The notes under the pieces: generated by a model
Told to the model about the DNA's origin: nothing
Seen by the model: the letters and a program-made list of their open reading frames with translations, nothing else
Database searches by the model: none
Part shown: in pieces, positions 24,464 through 33,124 of the stretch
Position numbering within the stretch: position 1 is the stretch's first letter
Layout of the letters: every line of letters begins with the position of its first letter
Assembly: GCA_964627665.1 (NCBI GenBank)
Contig: CAZVKG010000033.1
Location: 1 to 33,173, forward strand
Length of the DNA stretch: 33,173 nucleotides
Direction of reading: 5' to 3'
Source: UBA1351 sp964627665
GTDB lineage: Bacteria; Bacillota; Clostridia; Lachnospirales; Vallitaleaceae
Made by a program: the position numbers and the translations under genes

Positions 24464-24741
24464 GGGTTAATCACCACCTTTGGATATAAAACATCGTCCT
24501 CAAAATCAAAGCTGACCGATTCAGGGACGATATCAAATCTATTTTTTAATTGTATATATATCTCCGCTCGAAGTTTTGCACTGACAAGTGGTATAGGCCC
24601 ATCTAAAATATCATTACTAATGCCGTATTCCCTGTCTAGTGGGACGGTTCCTTTAACTGTAGTCAGAAATACCATTAGTCTCTGATATAATGCCTGATTT
24701 CCCTTTGCATTTAGAATAAGATTTGGTCTTCCTATTGTCAT
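24460..24741 (-). CDS. Phage baseplate protein W (gpW/gp25-like)
   Basis: A 93-residue protein of the gpW/gp25 family, which links the baseplate hub to the wedge and primes sheath assembly. Segments TTVKGTVPLDREYGIS and LRAEIYIQLKNRFDIV are typical. It sits directly before J with a four-base overlap. Confidence 0.88.
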   Translation of the reverse strand: MTIGRPNLILNAKGNQALYQRLMVFLTTVKGTVPLDREYGISNDILDGPIPLVSAKLRAEIYIQLKNRFDIVPESVSFDFEDDVLYPKVVINP

Positions 24742-24748
24742 TTTGCCA

Positions 24749-25141
24749 TCACCTCACATACTCTTGAAGCGTCACGTTAATTTTCCCAGATATAATCGTA
24801 CCATTGACACTGATCACATCCCAAGATTCGCTGATACTCTCCGCAAGCCATAGATCAACACCAAGCGCTTTATTTCCGATAATAAGCATATGCGCTTCAC
24901 CTTCTCTAACCATAGCCACCCAACGGTCCATCTCGTGTCTTACATCAATACCTAAGTTTTTATTAAGCGTGATCGTAAATGAAATAGAATCTAACTCAGG
25001 ACCAATGACTTCTGTTTTTGGTTTTTGTCCAATACTATTATGTGCTTCTTTTCGAATACTGACATTTCGCGTGAAACTAGTGAACGTAAGTATACGTTTA
25101 TCTGAAATCTCAAATATTGCTTCTCCAAAAGAACCTATCAT
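24749..25141 (-). CDS. Phage tail protein U (P2 gpU-like)
   Basis: A 130-residue protein matching the P2 gpU family: N-terminal IGSFGEAIFEISDKRILTFT, and the characteristic pattern in which a query on SISFTITLNKNLGID precedes a tail-end strand (INVTLQEYVR). The family is needed for tail completion. Unlike P2, it lies after D rather than before it. It overlaps the previous gene by four bases. Confidence 0.8.
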   Translation of the reverse strand: MIGSFGEAIFEISDKRILTFTSFTRNVSIRKEAHNSIGQKPKTEVIGPELDSISFTITLNKNLGIDVRHEMDRWVAMVREGEAHMLIIGNKALGVDLWLAESISESWDVISVNGTIISGKINVTLQEYVR

Positions 25142-25353
25142 ATGATTTCACCGGTGGCTCCCACCAATATGCCAAAGCATACTCCTGTTCCATCTATAAC
25201 CTCATAGACAACGCGTTGGCCAATGAGTGGCAAATTGACAGGTTCAATATCGGGATTCTTGAGCATATATAGAGGCTGACTCACAATGCCTAAACGTTCC
25301 GCACGAATTGTTTTGTTTGTAGCATCTACTTGGCTTACAATACCAACTTTCAT
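25138..25353 (-). CDS. Small phage baseplate protein, possible spike/OB-fold (gpV-like position)
   Basis: A 71-residue, beta-rich protein (MKVGIVSQVDATNKTIRAER ...) with the alternating pattern of a small OB-fold as found in tail-spike bases. It occupies the place between hub D and U/W where gpV is expected, but is far shorter than gpV and has no spike extension. GGAGG lies seven bases before ATG 25351-25353, whose A is shared with the TGA of D. The role is inferred from position. Confidence 0.65.
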   Translation of the reverse strand: MKVGIVSQVDATNKTIRAERLGIVSQPLYMLKNPDIEPVNLPLIGQRVVYEVIDGTGVCFGILVGATGEII

Positions 25354-26321
25354 CAATATCCCTCCAATACATGGTGTAATTCAAGCGACGTTTTATGTGT
25401 CCCTAAGGAATGCGTCGCTTTATCGATATAATAGTGTCCGTCAAACAGACCAAGTCCAGTAATATTCACGGTTGCACAAGCAATGAGCTTAGTGTCGCCT
25501 GCAAGAGTTCCCGAAATAACTTTTCCTTCTCTATTTTTTTCACGAAGTTTGCTTTTTCCAACCGCTTCTGCTTCCTCATATGTGGTTACACTCTCATCAA
25601 GTTCTAGTATTTTTGATCCATTTGTTCCCGGTACAACATATTTATAGACTCCTCCTGAATAAGCGAGGGTCACACCATCATAATCACAGTCATTTTTGCG
25701 CTTCTTACATTCTACCGATTCAAAATCGCTCAAATCCAGATTAGCTATAGATGTTCTTTTTTCGTATTCCGCTTCTGAGAAAATAACCAACTGATGATTA
25801 AACACTTTTACCGATAATCCCCAGTGCTGACATAGCTTATCCACAAATTCCGAGTCGCTTTCATTTTTTTGTTCCACATAAGCAACCATGGGATTCCTTG
25901 TTGTGTCATAAACAAGTGTCATTTGATGACTTTTTGTAACTTGTGCAAGTATTGACTTTAAGTTTGTTTTTAAAAATGAATTACTATGTTTTACACTGAC
26001 ATAATCTGATTGAACAGGTGTTGAGACTGCATTAATTGTAACGACTGCCGGTGGGAAACTAAATCCGATATCATCCACATAAAACACACCGCATTCAAGC
26101 CTTGTATTAGCGCTTTCAATGACGGCCTTAATAATATCACCCTCTATAGGTTGCCATGCTTGAATCCATTTCTTTGTTGTATTATTTAAAGATAAAGAAA
26201 TGTCATCGGCTGCTCCTGATGCGTTGTCCGTAAATGAAAAATCTTCAACATCACTTTTTATATCTTGTGTAATATTGACGCCTTCATAATAAATCACTAA
26301 ATCTGCTTTACGTGTTTTCAT
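25353..26321 (-). CDS. Phage tail hub protein D (late control D / gp27-like)
   Basis: A 322-residue protein of the phage late control gene D family, the central hub of the baseplate. Segments TRKADLVIYYEGVNIT, CQHWGLSVKVFNHQLVIFSE and the end GHYYIDKATHSLG..KTSLELH are typical. ATG 26319-26321 is chosen because GGAGG lies five bases upstream; an ATG four codons earlier overlaps that site. It overlaps the LysM gene by four bases (ATGA). Confidence 0.9.
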   Translation of the reverse strand: MKTRKADLVIYYEGVNITQDIKSDVEDFSFTDNASGAADDISLSLNNTTKKWIQAWQPIEGDIIKAVIESANTRLECGVFYVDDIGFSFPPAVVTINAVSTPVQSDYVSVKHSNSFLKTNLKSILAQVTKSHQMTLVYDTTRNPMVAYVEQKNESDSEFVDKLCQHWGLSVKVFNHQLVIFSEAEYEKRTSIANLDLSDFESVECKKRKNDCDYDGVTLAYSGGVYKYVVPGTNGSKILELDESVTTYEEAEAVGKSKLREKNREGKVISGTLAGDTKLIACATVNITGLGLFDGHYYIDKATHSLGTHKTSLELHHVLEGY

Positions 26322-26518
26322 AAGCGCCTCCATGGTGGTACTTGTGAATTCACCTCAGTATTTGATACTTCCGGAAGGATCAAAAAAATGCCTTCCGGAA
26401 AGATTTCATAATTTAGATACATGGGATTTGCACGCATCAATGCTTTCATTTTTCCTTCGTCGCCATACTGCTCATATGCAATGCTATCCCATGTGTCTCC
26501 TGATTTTGTTCTATACAT
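26318..26518 (-). CDS. LysM-domain tail protein X (P2 gpX-like)
   Basis: A 66-residue single LysM-type domain (YRTKSGDTWDSIAYEQYGDE ... FPEGIFLILPE). In contractile phages this small protein sits between tape measure and hub and is thought to be part of the tail tip. It starts 12 bases after the tape measure gene and overlaps D by four bases. Confidence 0.88.
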   Translation of the reverse strand: MYRTKSGDTWDSIAYEQYGDEGKMKALMRANPMYLNYEIFPEGIFLILPEVSNTEVNSQVPPWRRL

Positions 26519-26530
26519 TCAGTCACCTTC

Positions 26531-28735
26531 TTAAAACTTCGTTCGTTTTTCCTTGGCCTTCATTGCTTTATACCATCGTTCAAATCTTGCTTTATCTTCG
26601 GCTAGAATACGTTCAATATCCGCTTCATTGGAATTTCCCTTGATTTCAATGTGTGGTGCATATATGATCGTTCCACCAGCACCGACATATGGCATTTCCA
26701 GCAATGATTGTAGTTTTGATAATGGAAGAATGGCCTCACTTTCACGTCCTTCTCCTGCTTCTAATATGGTTGATCGTGTGACGATACCACCAGTTGCAAG
26801 TTGCGGAATTTTGGGAATATTAAAACCAATTGAATCCCCGATTCCTAGCTTTTTAGATAACCAGTCCGGTATATCAATACGAATGCCGTTAATCTTTTCA
26901 ATCATATTATTAATAATTGAAATCCACATGTTTACGAAACCTTTAAATATGCTAATAACTCCGTCAAATATACCTGTAAAGAATTCTTTTATTCCTTCAA
27001 AGGCACTTTTTATGTTACCTACAGCTTCAAAGAAACGATCGCTAAACCACTGTCCAACACCTGCAAAAATTTCTTGAATGCCTAACCAGACTCCGTTGAA
27101 AAATTCTTTTATGGTATCCCAGTTCTTAACAATAGCATAAATCGCCATTCCAAAAGGTCCTGTAATGATGGCAAGGATTAAGGGTCCCCATTCTTTGAAG
27201 AAATCGACGATTCCATTAAAGATATTGACGACACCATTCTTGATATTCGTAAAAGTCTTCTTAAGCCATACAGAGATTTTGTCCCAATTTTTATAGACCA
27301 GAACACCAATCGCAATTAATGCTCCAATCGCCAGTACTGCAATACCAATTGGGGATGTGACGAATGCAACTGCTGCTCCAAATCCAGACGTGGCCAAGGT
27401 TGCAATTAACATAACTGCTTTATAGGCCATCAAGACACCTTTTGTAACAAGTGTAATCGTCTTAAATGCAGTTATAGCACCTACGACACCATAAATAATC
27501 GGCTCAAATGTTGACCAATTACTTTGAATAAAATTATAGATGTCTGCAACTGTTTGGATAACCGATGCACCGGTACTAATAATACCTGGTAAACCTACTG
27601 TAATAATGTACTCTAAAATAGGTTTAGCCGCTTGACTAAGAAGTGTAAAAGTATCTTTTACCTTTTGCACCACTTCATTAATCGGCAGCTGGCTTATGGC
27701 ATCAGACGATGATCCGATTGCGGCTTTAATGTTGTTAAATCCTTCAAGGGCAACATCTTTTAACCAGGTAATCTGATCACGAATGACGTCAATATTTGGC
27801 GCAAGGTCTTTAAAGGTATTAATAATAACCGTAATATATGGTTTTACCTGACTAAAAACATTCTTTGCCTTCCCAAAACCTGACTCAGTCTTATCTATAA
27901 AGCTTGTGATAAGACTTTGCATCGTCGGAATCTGATCGGCAAACCAACTATAAAACTCCGCTTGGATTGGTAGTAACTTCATACCAATGACTTCTTGCAT
28001 ATCTCCAAGGCGATTGGTTGCGTTTTGAAGCTTACCACTATCTGTTTTAGCCATGACTTCATTCATTGCGCCAACATTGTCTGTAATGACTTGCGCCAGC
28101 ATGGCAGCTCGCTCGGATTCCGTCCCATATTTTAAGACTTCTTCCTGAGCTTCTGTAAAAGAAATACCTGCCTTTGATAAGGCACCTAATTGGCCATTCA
28201 TAACTTTACCGAACATATTTCCCATGCTTACAGCATCACCAGTTGATGCATTCAAGCCTTTTTGTTGAGCTAATAAATTGTTCATTGCCGGCAACAAAGT
28301 TTCAATGGAATCGGTTTGATTTAGGAATGTTGCTAATTGTTGCGCACCTGCAATCTGGACTTCATCACCAATGATTCCAAGATTTTGCTGAACAGCTGTT
28401 AATTTTAAAATCGATTCAATCTGTTCATCTGTTGCCTTAGCTCTTTCCCTGACGACTGTGGCAAGCTTTGTTTCTTGTTCAATTTGAACCTTTGCTGCAT
28501 CAATGCTTTCCTCAGCATACTGTTTTGCCGAAGAAAACACTTTATATCCTGCAGCTGCTACTGTCGCTATTTTTAAAGCATCGGTGAGGCTTCGTGTTGA
28601 CTTCTCTGCTTTTTTTGATGTTTGTTGAAGGCCATTGACTTGCTTACTTGCATTTTTAAACGTTTTTCCGAAGGAGCTTTCTATTTTACCGCCTAACTCA
28701 AAGACCGTTTCATATGTCATCTTGTTACTTGCCAT
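26531..28735 (-). CDS. Phage tail tape measure protein
   Basis: A 734-residue protein that sets tail length and is later ejected. The first 300 residues are helical (coiled coil: SSFGKTFKNASKQVNGLQQT). A hydrophobic region of about 60 residues near the middle (TSPIGIAVLAIGALIAIGVL) and a second at WGPLILAIITGPFGMAIYAI are typical membrane-inserting segments. The repeated KNWD..K.F...I..G.. units are common in tape measures. The ATG lies within the last codons of the frameshift product E', indicating coupling, as in P2 where E/E' precedes T. Confidence 0.93.
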   Translation of the reverse strand: MASNKMTYETVFELGGKIESSFGKTFKNASKQVNGLQQTSKKAEKSTRSLTDALKIATVAAAGYKVFSSAKQYAEESIDAAKVQIEQETKLATVVRERAKATDEQIESILKLTAVQQNLGIIGDEVQIAGAQQLATFLNQTDSIETLLPAMNNLLAQQKGLNASTGDAVSMGNMFGKVMNGQLGALSKAGISFTEAQEEVLKYGTESERAAMLAQVITDNVGAMNEVMAKTDSGKLQNATNRLGDMQEVIGMKLLPIQAEFYSWFADQIPTMQSLITSFIDKTESGFGKAKNVFSQVKPYITVIINTFKDLAPNIDVIRDQITWLKDVALEGFNNIKAAIGSSSDAISQLPINEVVQKVKDTFTLLSQAAKPILEYIITVGLPGIISTGASVIQTVADIYNFIQSNWSTFEPIIYGVVGAITAFKTITLVTKGVLMAYKAVMLIATLATSGFGAAVAFVTSPIGIAVLAIGALIAIGVLVYKNWDKISVWLKKTFTNIKNGVVNIFNGIVDFFKEWGPLILAIITGPFGMAIYAIVKNWDTIKEFFNGVWLGIQEIFAGVGQWFSDRFFEAVGNIKSAFEGIKEFFTGIFDGVISIFKGFVNMWISIINNMIEKINGIRIDIPDWLSKKLGIGDSIGFNIPKIPQLATGGIVTRSTILEAGEGRESEAILPLSKLQSLLEMPYVGAGGTIIYAPHIEIKGNSNEADIERILAEDKARFERWYKAMKAKEKRTKF

Positions 28736-28907
28736 GCTCCGACATCTCCCTTATCTCATCGACTATTTCAAAAAGCTCTTCGATGGGAATTTTTAAATAC
28801 AAAAAAAGATTCGCATTGGTTTTTATAGCCAAGCGAATCACCATCTTTTTTAACTTTTTCCCATCTCCGATACGTAGTCCTAATTGTAGAAATAGCCGAC
28901 GCACACG
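28725..28907 (-). CDS. Frameshift-encoded extension E' of the tail assembly chaperone
   Basis: A 60-codon open frame with no start codon of its own begins at the slippery heptamer and runs in the -1 frame through the E stop codon to a TAA at 28725-28727. It reads RVRRLFLQLGLRIGDGKKLK onward and ends EIREMSEHGK, overlapping the tape measure ATG by 11 bases. Joined to residues 1-101 of E it gives a 161-residue E+E' protein; P2 makes a similar short E and longer E+E' pair just before its tape measure gene T. Lengths and order fit a working programmed frameshift. Confidence 0.82.
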   Translation of the reverse strand, partial: RVRRLFLQLGLRIGDGKKLKKMVIRLAIKTNANLFLYLKIPIEELFEIVDEIREMSEHGK

Positions 28908-29209
28908 TTTTTTACTTTCACCATCTCATTTGCCGGTAACCCGTTAAAAAACTCAATGGGTTTTTTGGTTATAACGGAAGCTACATACTTTGCAAAGCCT
29001 ACCGTCATCTCTGGAATGGCTGAAAAATTACCGGAACTTGTGTATTGACGTTCTGCCAACTCAAATTGTTCTGTAGAAAAGTCTTCTAATCCATTCATAT
29101 CCAGCTCTTCATACGTCGTGCCTTCAAATGTATAGGGTTTTTTAAAGGTTATGATCAATGAATCATTAACTTCCTTCCCATCAACCATAACGATTTCATT
29201 ATTATCCAT
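28880..29209 (-). CDS. Phage tail assembly chaperone E (unshifted form)
   Basis: A 109-residue protein of the P2 gpE-like tail assembly chaperone family: SLIITFKKPYTFEGTTYEEL near the N-terminus, LEDFSTEQFELAERQY, and a C-terminal region near FNGLPANEMVKVKNVCVGYF. It coats the tape measure before tube assembly. It lies nine bases after the tube gene and ends at TAG 28880-28882. Near its end is the A AAA AAC site that diverts some ribosomes into E'. Confidence 0.85.
   Translation of the reverse strand: MDNNEIVMVDGKEVNDSLIITFKKPYTFEGTTYEELDMNGLEDFSTEQFELAERQYTSSGNFSAIPEMTVGFAKYVASVITKKPIEFFNGLPANEMVKVKNVCVGYFYN
28907..28913 (-). promoter_or_regulatory. Programmed -1 ribosomal frameshift site A AAA AAC
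   Basis: The minus-strand codons GTA AAA AAC in the E frame contain the classic X XXY YYZ heptamer A AAA AAC. A shift by -1 moves ribosomes into the 60-codon E' frame. No strong downstream hairpin was found by eye. Confidence 0.8.
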
Positions 29210-29218
29210 TAAAGCCTC

Positions 29219-29734
29219 CTAAATCTGGTTACGGACATCTTTTAAGATATCTTCACCGTTAACCACAAAAATATAGTTTAATTTATCCAATTCTAACAAC
29301 GTTTTTCCATCAAGCTCTACTTTGATATATAAAACTTCAAGCGAGTTTGTGGATCCAGTTGGTTTTCCCACGCCAATTGTGCCTAAATCAAGCCCTTTGG
29401 GAATAGTTTTGAGAGTGATTTTTAGCCCTTTATTCACTAACTTACCTTCGGTTGAGCTCCATGAACTTTGAGAAGCTCTAAGGGTAATAATACGTCCTCG
29501 CGGTGATAATAGGCTAAAGGATTGGTCATAAAGGGTTCGAAAAGGAATCTCAATACTAATCGCTCCAAAATGACCAGGTGTTGGCATGTCGATTTCTCCT
29601 GCAATACCTGCACCACTAATTGTTTCGGACATTGACTCAAGATTTGGTAAGGTAATCTCACCACTGACACCCACAAGTACGTTACCTTCATCGTAAACAT
29701 TAAAATTATTGATCTTATCTGGGACCATGTTCAT
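29219..29734 (-). CDS. Phage major tail tube protein (P2 FII-like)
   Basis: A 171-residue protein polymerising inside the sheath. MVPDKINNFNVYDEGNVLVG, the LPNLE.M.ETI.GAG.AGEID segment (split at about 35-52) and PGHFGAISIEIPFRTL are hallmarks of the P2 FII family. ATG 29732-29734 is chosen: GGAGG lies eight bases upstream, within the end of the sheath gene. It starts one base after the sheath stop codon. Confidence 0.93.
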   Translation of the reverse strand: MNMVPDKINNFNVYDEGNVLVGVSGEITLPNLESMSETISGAGIAGEIDMPTPGHFGAISIEIPFRTLYDQSFSLLSPRGRIITLRASQSSWSSTEGKLVNKGLKITLKTIPKGLDLGTIGVGKPTGSTNSLEVLYIKVELDGKTLLELDKLNYIFVVNGEDILKDVRNQI

Positions 29735-29735
29735 C

Positions 29736-31175
29736 TTATTCACCTCCAAACAAAGCGGTTGTCAAGGCATTGGTGTTAAATTCCAAGGTATTAATAATCT
29801 GCTTTGCTGGTGGGAAGGTTGTCAAGATTTGATTAAAACGAATATTCCCATCTAAGAGCTCCCATTCTGGGTTATCTTCTTGAACAAACTCAATCCTTGC
29901 CTCAGCAATCTGATAACGACTTTTATAGCCGTTTGCAATCACGTTTTCATTATCTACAATGGCTTCAATTAGACGCAAATTCATGGGTGAATCCACTTTT
30001 TCAAAATAGGTTCGAATAAAACGATTCCCCCACCAGTTAAACATCCGTCGGCTTGGGATAAAACGATCCTTAGGGTCATCAACTTCCGGATACGCTGAGG
30101 TATTATTCCCCCATGACTTCCATCCGAGCAAATTAATAGCCGTTACAATACCGTTTCCATTAAGCTCATTGGCTTTTTCAATCGTTAAAAAGACCTCTGT
30201 TCCATCACTAAGTACCGCTGCATCAACTTTAAGCGCCTTATTTGACGCCGATACATACGGCACACCATCATTTTTATCATCAGTGTCTGCTAATAATGCT
30301 CCATATAGAGCAGAATAAGCATATCGCTTACCACCTCTTGATAACATTGGCCAAAGCATAACCCCATATGTATCCCGAATATCCATGGCCAACTTTTCAG
30401 CCGCAACGTCTGAATATTTTGTTGCTGTAGTGGCATCTATATCCACAAGGGCTTCTGCGGAAAATAGTGCACTGATTTTCTTTGCTTTTCTGGTTAATGC
30501 TTGACCAACCGTCTTTTTATGACTATATCCCGGTGCAAGAAGCGTCGAAACATTAATGCCTAAGGTGTAAAAGGCCAATTCTGCAAGTTGAATACCGGTA
30601 TAGGTTTCTGTTTCTGTATCATATTGGCCAATTACTTCGTCATCTGTTACTAACGATGGATCTAACTGTTCATAACTGATGCTCACGCTTGTATCTGTGA
30701 GGACATCTGATAGACGAATCTTTAATGTTCCATCCAGGTTAAAGCTAGCTGTGTAATCAACATCCTTTTCATAGGTCGTCGTGTTTGTTTCATCTTTGAC
30801 AATAAAATTTTCATTGAGAAGAATTCCTTCTTCCTCGATATGGATAACTTTATTGAGAACCGGATGAATCGCTTCGGCAACTGCAGCTTTGTGAACTTGT
30901 GGATCAAGAACATTAACAACAACAATTGGAGCGACGTTAAAAATTTCAAAACATGCATTAATGGATTGCATGAGTGTAAACTTTTGTAAATCATTTGAAT
31001 AGCCCAATTTCTGAATCGCTTCTTCATAGCTATGAATAAGCACCAACTCATTGACCTTTCCGTCGGTCATATTTATCGGTGCGGTACCAACAACAAATTG
31101 GATTGCACTCTCAACACTGGTCGGGCGCGCCATTTTGGTTGGGTTTTCCTTAATATAAATCCCATGATTATACAT
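29736..31175 (-). CDS. Phage tail sheath protein
   Basis: A 479-residue contractile sheath subunit. Recognisable parts are the N-terminus MYNHGIYIKENPTKMARPTS, the central GINVSTLLAPGYSHKKTVGQ and the C-terminal region with WKSWGNNTSAYPEVDDPKDR, IPSRRMFNWWGNRFIRTYFE and DNENVIANGYKSRYQI, all typical of the P2-type sheath. Its presence makes this a contractile (myovirus-type) tail. It lies just before the tube gene in the standard order. Confidence 0.95.
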   Translation of the reverse strand: MYNHGIYIKENPTKMARPTSVESAIQFVVGTAPINMTDGKVNELVLIHSYEEAIQKLGYSNDLQKFTLMQSINACFEIFNVAPIVVVNVLDPQVHKAAVAEAIHPVLNKVIHIEEEGILLNENFIVKDETNTTTYEKDVDYTASFNLDGTLKIRLSDVLTDTSVSISYEQLDPSLVTDDEVIGQYDTETETYTGIQLAELAFYTLGINVSTLLAPGYSHKKTVGQALTRKAKKISALFSAEALVDIDATTATKYSDVAAEKLAMDIRDTYGVMLWPMLSRGGKRYAYSALYGALLADTDDKNDGVPYVSASNKALKVDAAVLSDGTEVFLTIEKANELNGNGIVTAINLLGWKSWGNNTSAYPEVDDPKDRFIPSRRMFNWWGNRFIRTYFEKVDSPMNLRLIEAIVDNENVIANGYKSRYQIAEARIEFVQEDNPEWELLDGNIRFNQILTTFPPAKQIINTLEFNTNALTTALFGGE

Positions 31176-31188
31176 GACATTCTCCTTT

Positions 31189-31638
31189 CTAAATTAATGG
31201 ATCTGTAGGTGTATATTGTGGCACTTCCCAAGTCATACCTAGTGTAATAAAGCAATACTCCCTGGTATCTTCTGCAGGAAACCGATAGTTCATTGAAGCT
31301 AACCGATATTTACTCATCTGACTTCGAATAGGAAAACGTTCAATGATCTTGTTAGCTATTCCCGTCGCATCTCTAAAACCTTGACGGTCTTCTGTGTCAT
31401 CAAACGTTCCAATAAGTACAGCGATATTGCAGTTATTTTCTTCCACGATATCCCCATCTTCTATAGCCACAACAATAAGAGGGTAATGATCTTCATCACG
31501 CTTTCCCTTTTTATAGGGAATATCTTGCGGATAAATATTTAAAGTACCTAATTCACCATTTGGTTTTTTATATTGCTTGTTTTGAAAGACTTTTTTAGTT
31601 TCTTCAATGATTTCATCAACTAATCCAGTGGGTATCAT
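31189..31638 (-). CDS. Phage tail completion/terminator-like protein
   Basis: A 149-residue protein that follows tail protein Z and precedes the sheath, the place of tail-completion proteins. It is mixed alpha/beta, with KKGKRDEDHYPLIVVAIEDG and LIGTFDDTEDRQGFRDATGI; the latter stretch resembles tail-terminator families. It overlaps the preceding gene by four bases. The assignment rests on position and general pattern. Confidence 0.65.
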   Translation of the reverse strand: MIPTGLVDEIIEETKKVFQNKQYKKPNGELGTLNIYPQDIPYKKGKRDEDHYPLIVVAIEDGDIVEENNCNIAVLIGTFDDTEDRQGFRDATGIANKIIERFPIRSQMSKYRLASMNYRFPAEDTREYCFITLGMTWEVPQYTPTDPLI

Positions 31639-32186
31639 CTCTTACCACGCTCCAATATTCGCTTTATTTCATGATCTAACCGCGATCGATAAACCTCATG
31701 TGCTCGTTTTTCAGTCGTTTTTTCCTTTAAGCTTCCCTTAAGTAACTGTGGAATTGCCGGACCCGTTAGCTCTTTAATCGGTAATCGAGCCGATTGTATA
31801 CGCTTAAACACCTTCATTGTTCCTGATTCAGCTAGAAAAGCTCCCTTATAGGGAACTCTTTTACCTTTTTCAATCATAATTTTTAAGCTTTTGGGTGGCT
31901 TTTGAGGCCTCGGTGCCGAAGGTGTTGTTCGATACTTGGCCAAAGAAAGTCTTGGTCCTTTAGAAGTAAAGGATGCTCCAAGTCTGTTCTTTGTTGCCTT
32001 TTTGATTGCAATTGTTTGGTTAACATCACCAGCCTTTACTGCATATTTGGCTCGTGTATCTTTGGATGCCTGTGTTTTTCCTGCTGATATGGCTCGATTG
32101 ATAGCACGGCTCATCACTTTGGGTGCTTCCTTCTTGAATTGGCCCAGACGTTGCTCAACACGACCTGTTTCAAAATGTATATTCAC
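31635..32186 (-). CDS. Phage minor tail protein Z-like
   Basis: A 183-residue, lysine- and arginine-rich protein: N-terminal RAINRAISAGKTQASKDTRA and KYAVKAGDVNQTIAIKKATK fit the prophage minor tail protein Z family, which completes the tail end that joins the head. It overlaps the following gene by four bases and the preceding one by one. Confidence 0.85.
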   Translation of the reverse strand: MNIHFETGRVEQRLGQFKKEAPKVMSRAINRAISAGKTQASKDTRAKYAVKAGDVNQTIAIKKATKNRLGASFTSKGPRLSLAKYRTTPSAPRPQKPPKSLKIMIEKGKRVPYKGAFLAESGTMKVFKRIQSARLPIKELTGPAIPQLLKGSLKEKTTEKRAHEVYRSRLDHEIKRILERGKR

Positions 32187-32485
32187 TAAGAATCCACTCC
32201 TTCAAAGACGATATGACACATACCTCCAAAGTTTTCAACCGTTTCAACGGTTAAATAATTATTATTGACCTTAATGCGCTCTCCAGGTACAGGAATGGTA
32301 TCAAAAAAGGACGAAACCACATAGAGCTCGTCCTTTTTTGTATAAATACCATCTTGTAAGTCATCCACTGCATTTTGATTATAAATCGCTTCCGTTTCCT
32401 CTCCATCAATGATCACTGTTTCGGCCATTTCATTGGAATTGATAAAAATGGAATGATCTTTTTGAATCTGTTCTTTAAAGCTCAT
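32186..32485 (-). CDS. Phage head-tail joining protein
   Basis: A 99-residue protein (MSFKEQIQKDHSIFINSNEM ...) with a beta-rich C-terminal half, in the usual place of lambda FII-like head-tail attachment proteins. ATG 32483-32485 is preferred because the longer frame to 32530 runs into the preceding gene; with this start the overlap is 11 bases, with GTGAGG just upstream. Confidence 0.65.
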   Translation of the reverse strand: MSFKEQIQKDHSIFINSNEMAETVIIDGEETEAIYNQNAVDDLQDGIYTKKDELYVVSSFFDTIPVPGERIKVNNNYLTVETVENFGGMCHIVFEGVDS

Positions 32486-32813
32486 TCGCCTCACCAGCCA
32501 CTTCTTCAATCTGATCTTCAATAAATTCAATTAAAGATGATCTGTCTTTGCCGGCTGCTTCTTGCTCCAAAATACTATAGAGTTTATCCACGTCTCGAAT
32601 ATCCTCGATGAGTGATTTCGCTTCATCAACTGTAATATTTCTAAGGTTTAAATCATCTGTGACTTTAGCTTTTGCATCCACTGTCTCAACAATCTTTGCA
32701 TAACCAAGCTTAACCAAGCGTTTCTCTTCTTTTGGTGATAATCCTTTCAGCACTTCACCTTTTAGGTATCGTTTTCCACCACTGCGAACAGAGTAATTAA
32801 CTATCTGAATCAT
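32475..32813 (-). CDS. Small phage head protein with HeH/SAP-like helical end
   Basis: A 112-residue protein directly downstream of the capsid gene. The N-terminal half (RSGGKRYLKGEVLKGLSPKE) is of a type often seen next to capsid genes; the C-terminal half (NITVDEAKSLIEDIRDVDKL ...) has the spacing of a small helix-extended-loop-helix unit. ATG 32811-32813 has GGAGG four bases upstream; the longer frame to 32891 would overlap the capsid gene. It may be a head decoration or head-completion protein. Confidence 0.6.
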   Translation of the reverse strand: MIQIVNYSVRSGGKRYLKGEVLKGLSPKEEKRLVKLGYAKIVETVDAKAKVTDDLNLRNITVDEAKSLIEDIRDVDKLYSILEQEAAGKDRSSLIEFIEDQIEEVAGEANEL

Positions 32814-32823
32814 AGGTCCTCCT

Positions 32824-33124
32824 TTATTCAAGCACTTGGGCCACATACCAATCATCTGCATCTTCCGGTACAGGTAATGGTCTAGCACCAAGTCTTAATT
32901 TAACAACATCATTGTTCGTATCTACCCAGTTTTTCGGAATACGAGTGCCTTCAATAGTCACAAAACCATTGTTTTCAATCTGGGTGATTGCTCCGTAAAG
33001 GATTTTGGCCATACCAGTACGACCAATAATAATATGTTTTGACGGAATCATGGATTGCTCTACCCCATCATCATCGATGAACCACTCATCATAGCGATAT
33101 ACTTCTAACCCAAGGCCAGGCAAG
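32824..33124 (-). CDS. Major capsid protein (capsid E family), C-terminal part only, 5'-truncated
   Basis: About 100 residues matching the C-terminus of the phage capsid protein E family: PGLGLEVYRYDEWFIDDDGV, a loop with IPSKHIIIGRTG, and the last strands after DTNNDVVKLRLG. Family members are about 340 residues long, so roughly two thirds is missing. Reading upstream, the frame meets a TGA inside the IS-like end beyond 33124, so this is a real break in the sequence at hand and not just a window edge. The TTG at 33121-33123 is not a native start. Confidence 0.85.

Noticed and set aside
26553..27077. 174-codon open frame antisense to the tape measure gene
   Set aside because: Long antisense frames are common opposite low-GC coding sequence. 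It has no promoter, ribosome site or recognisable protein features.
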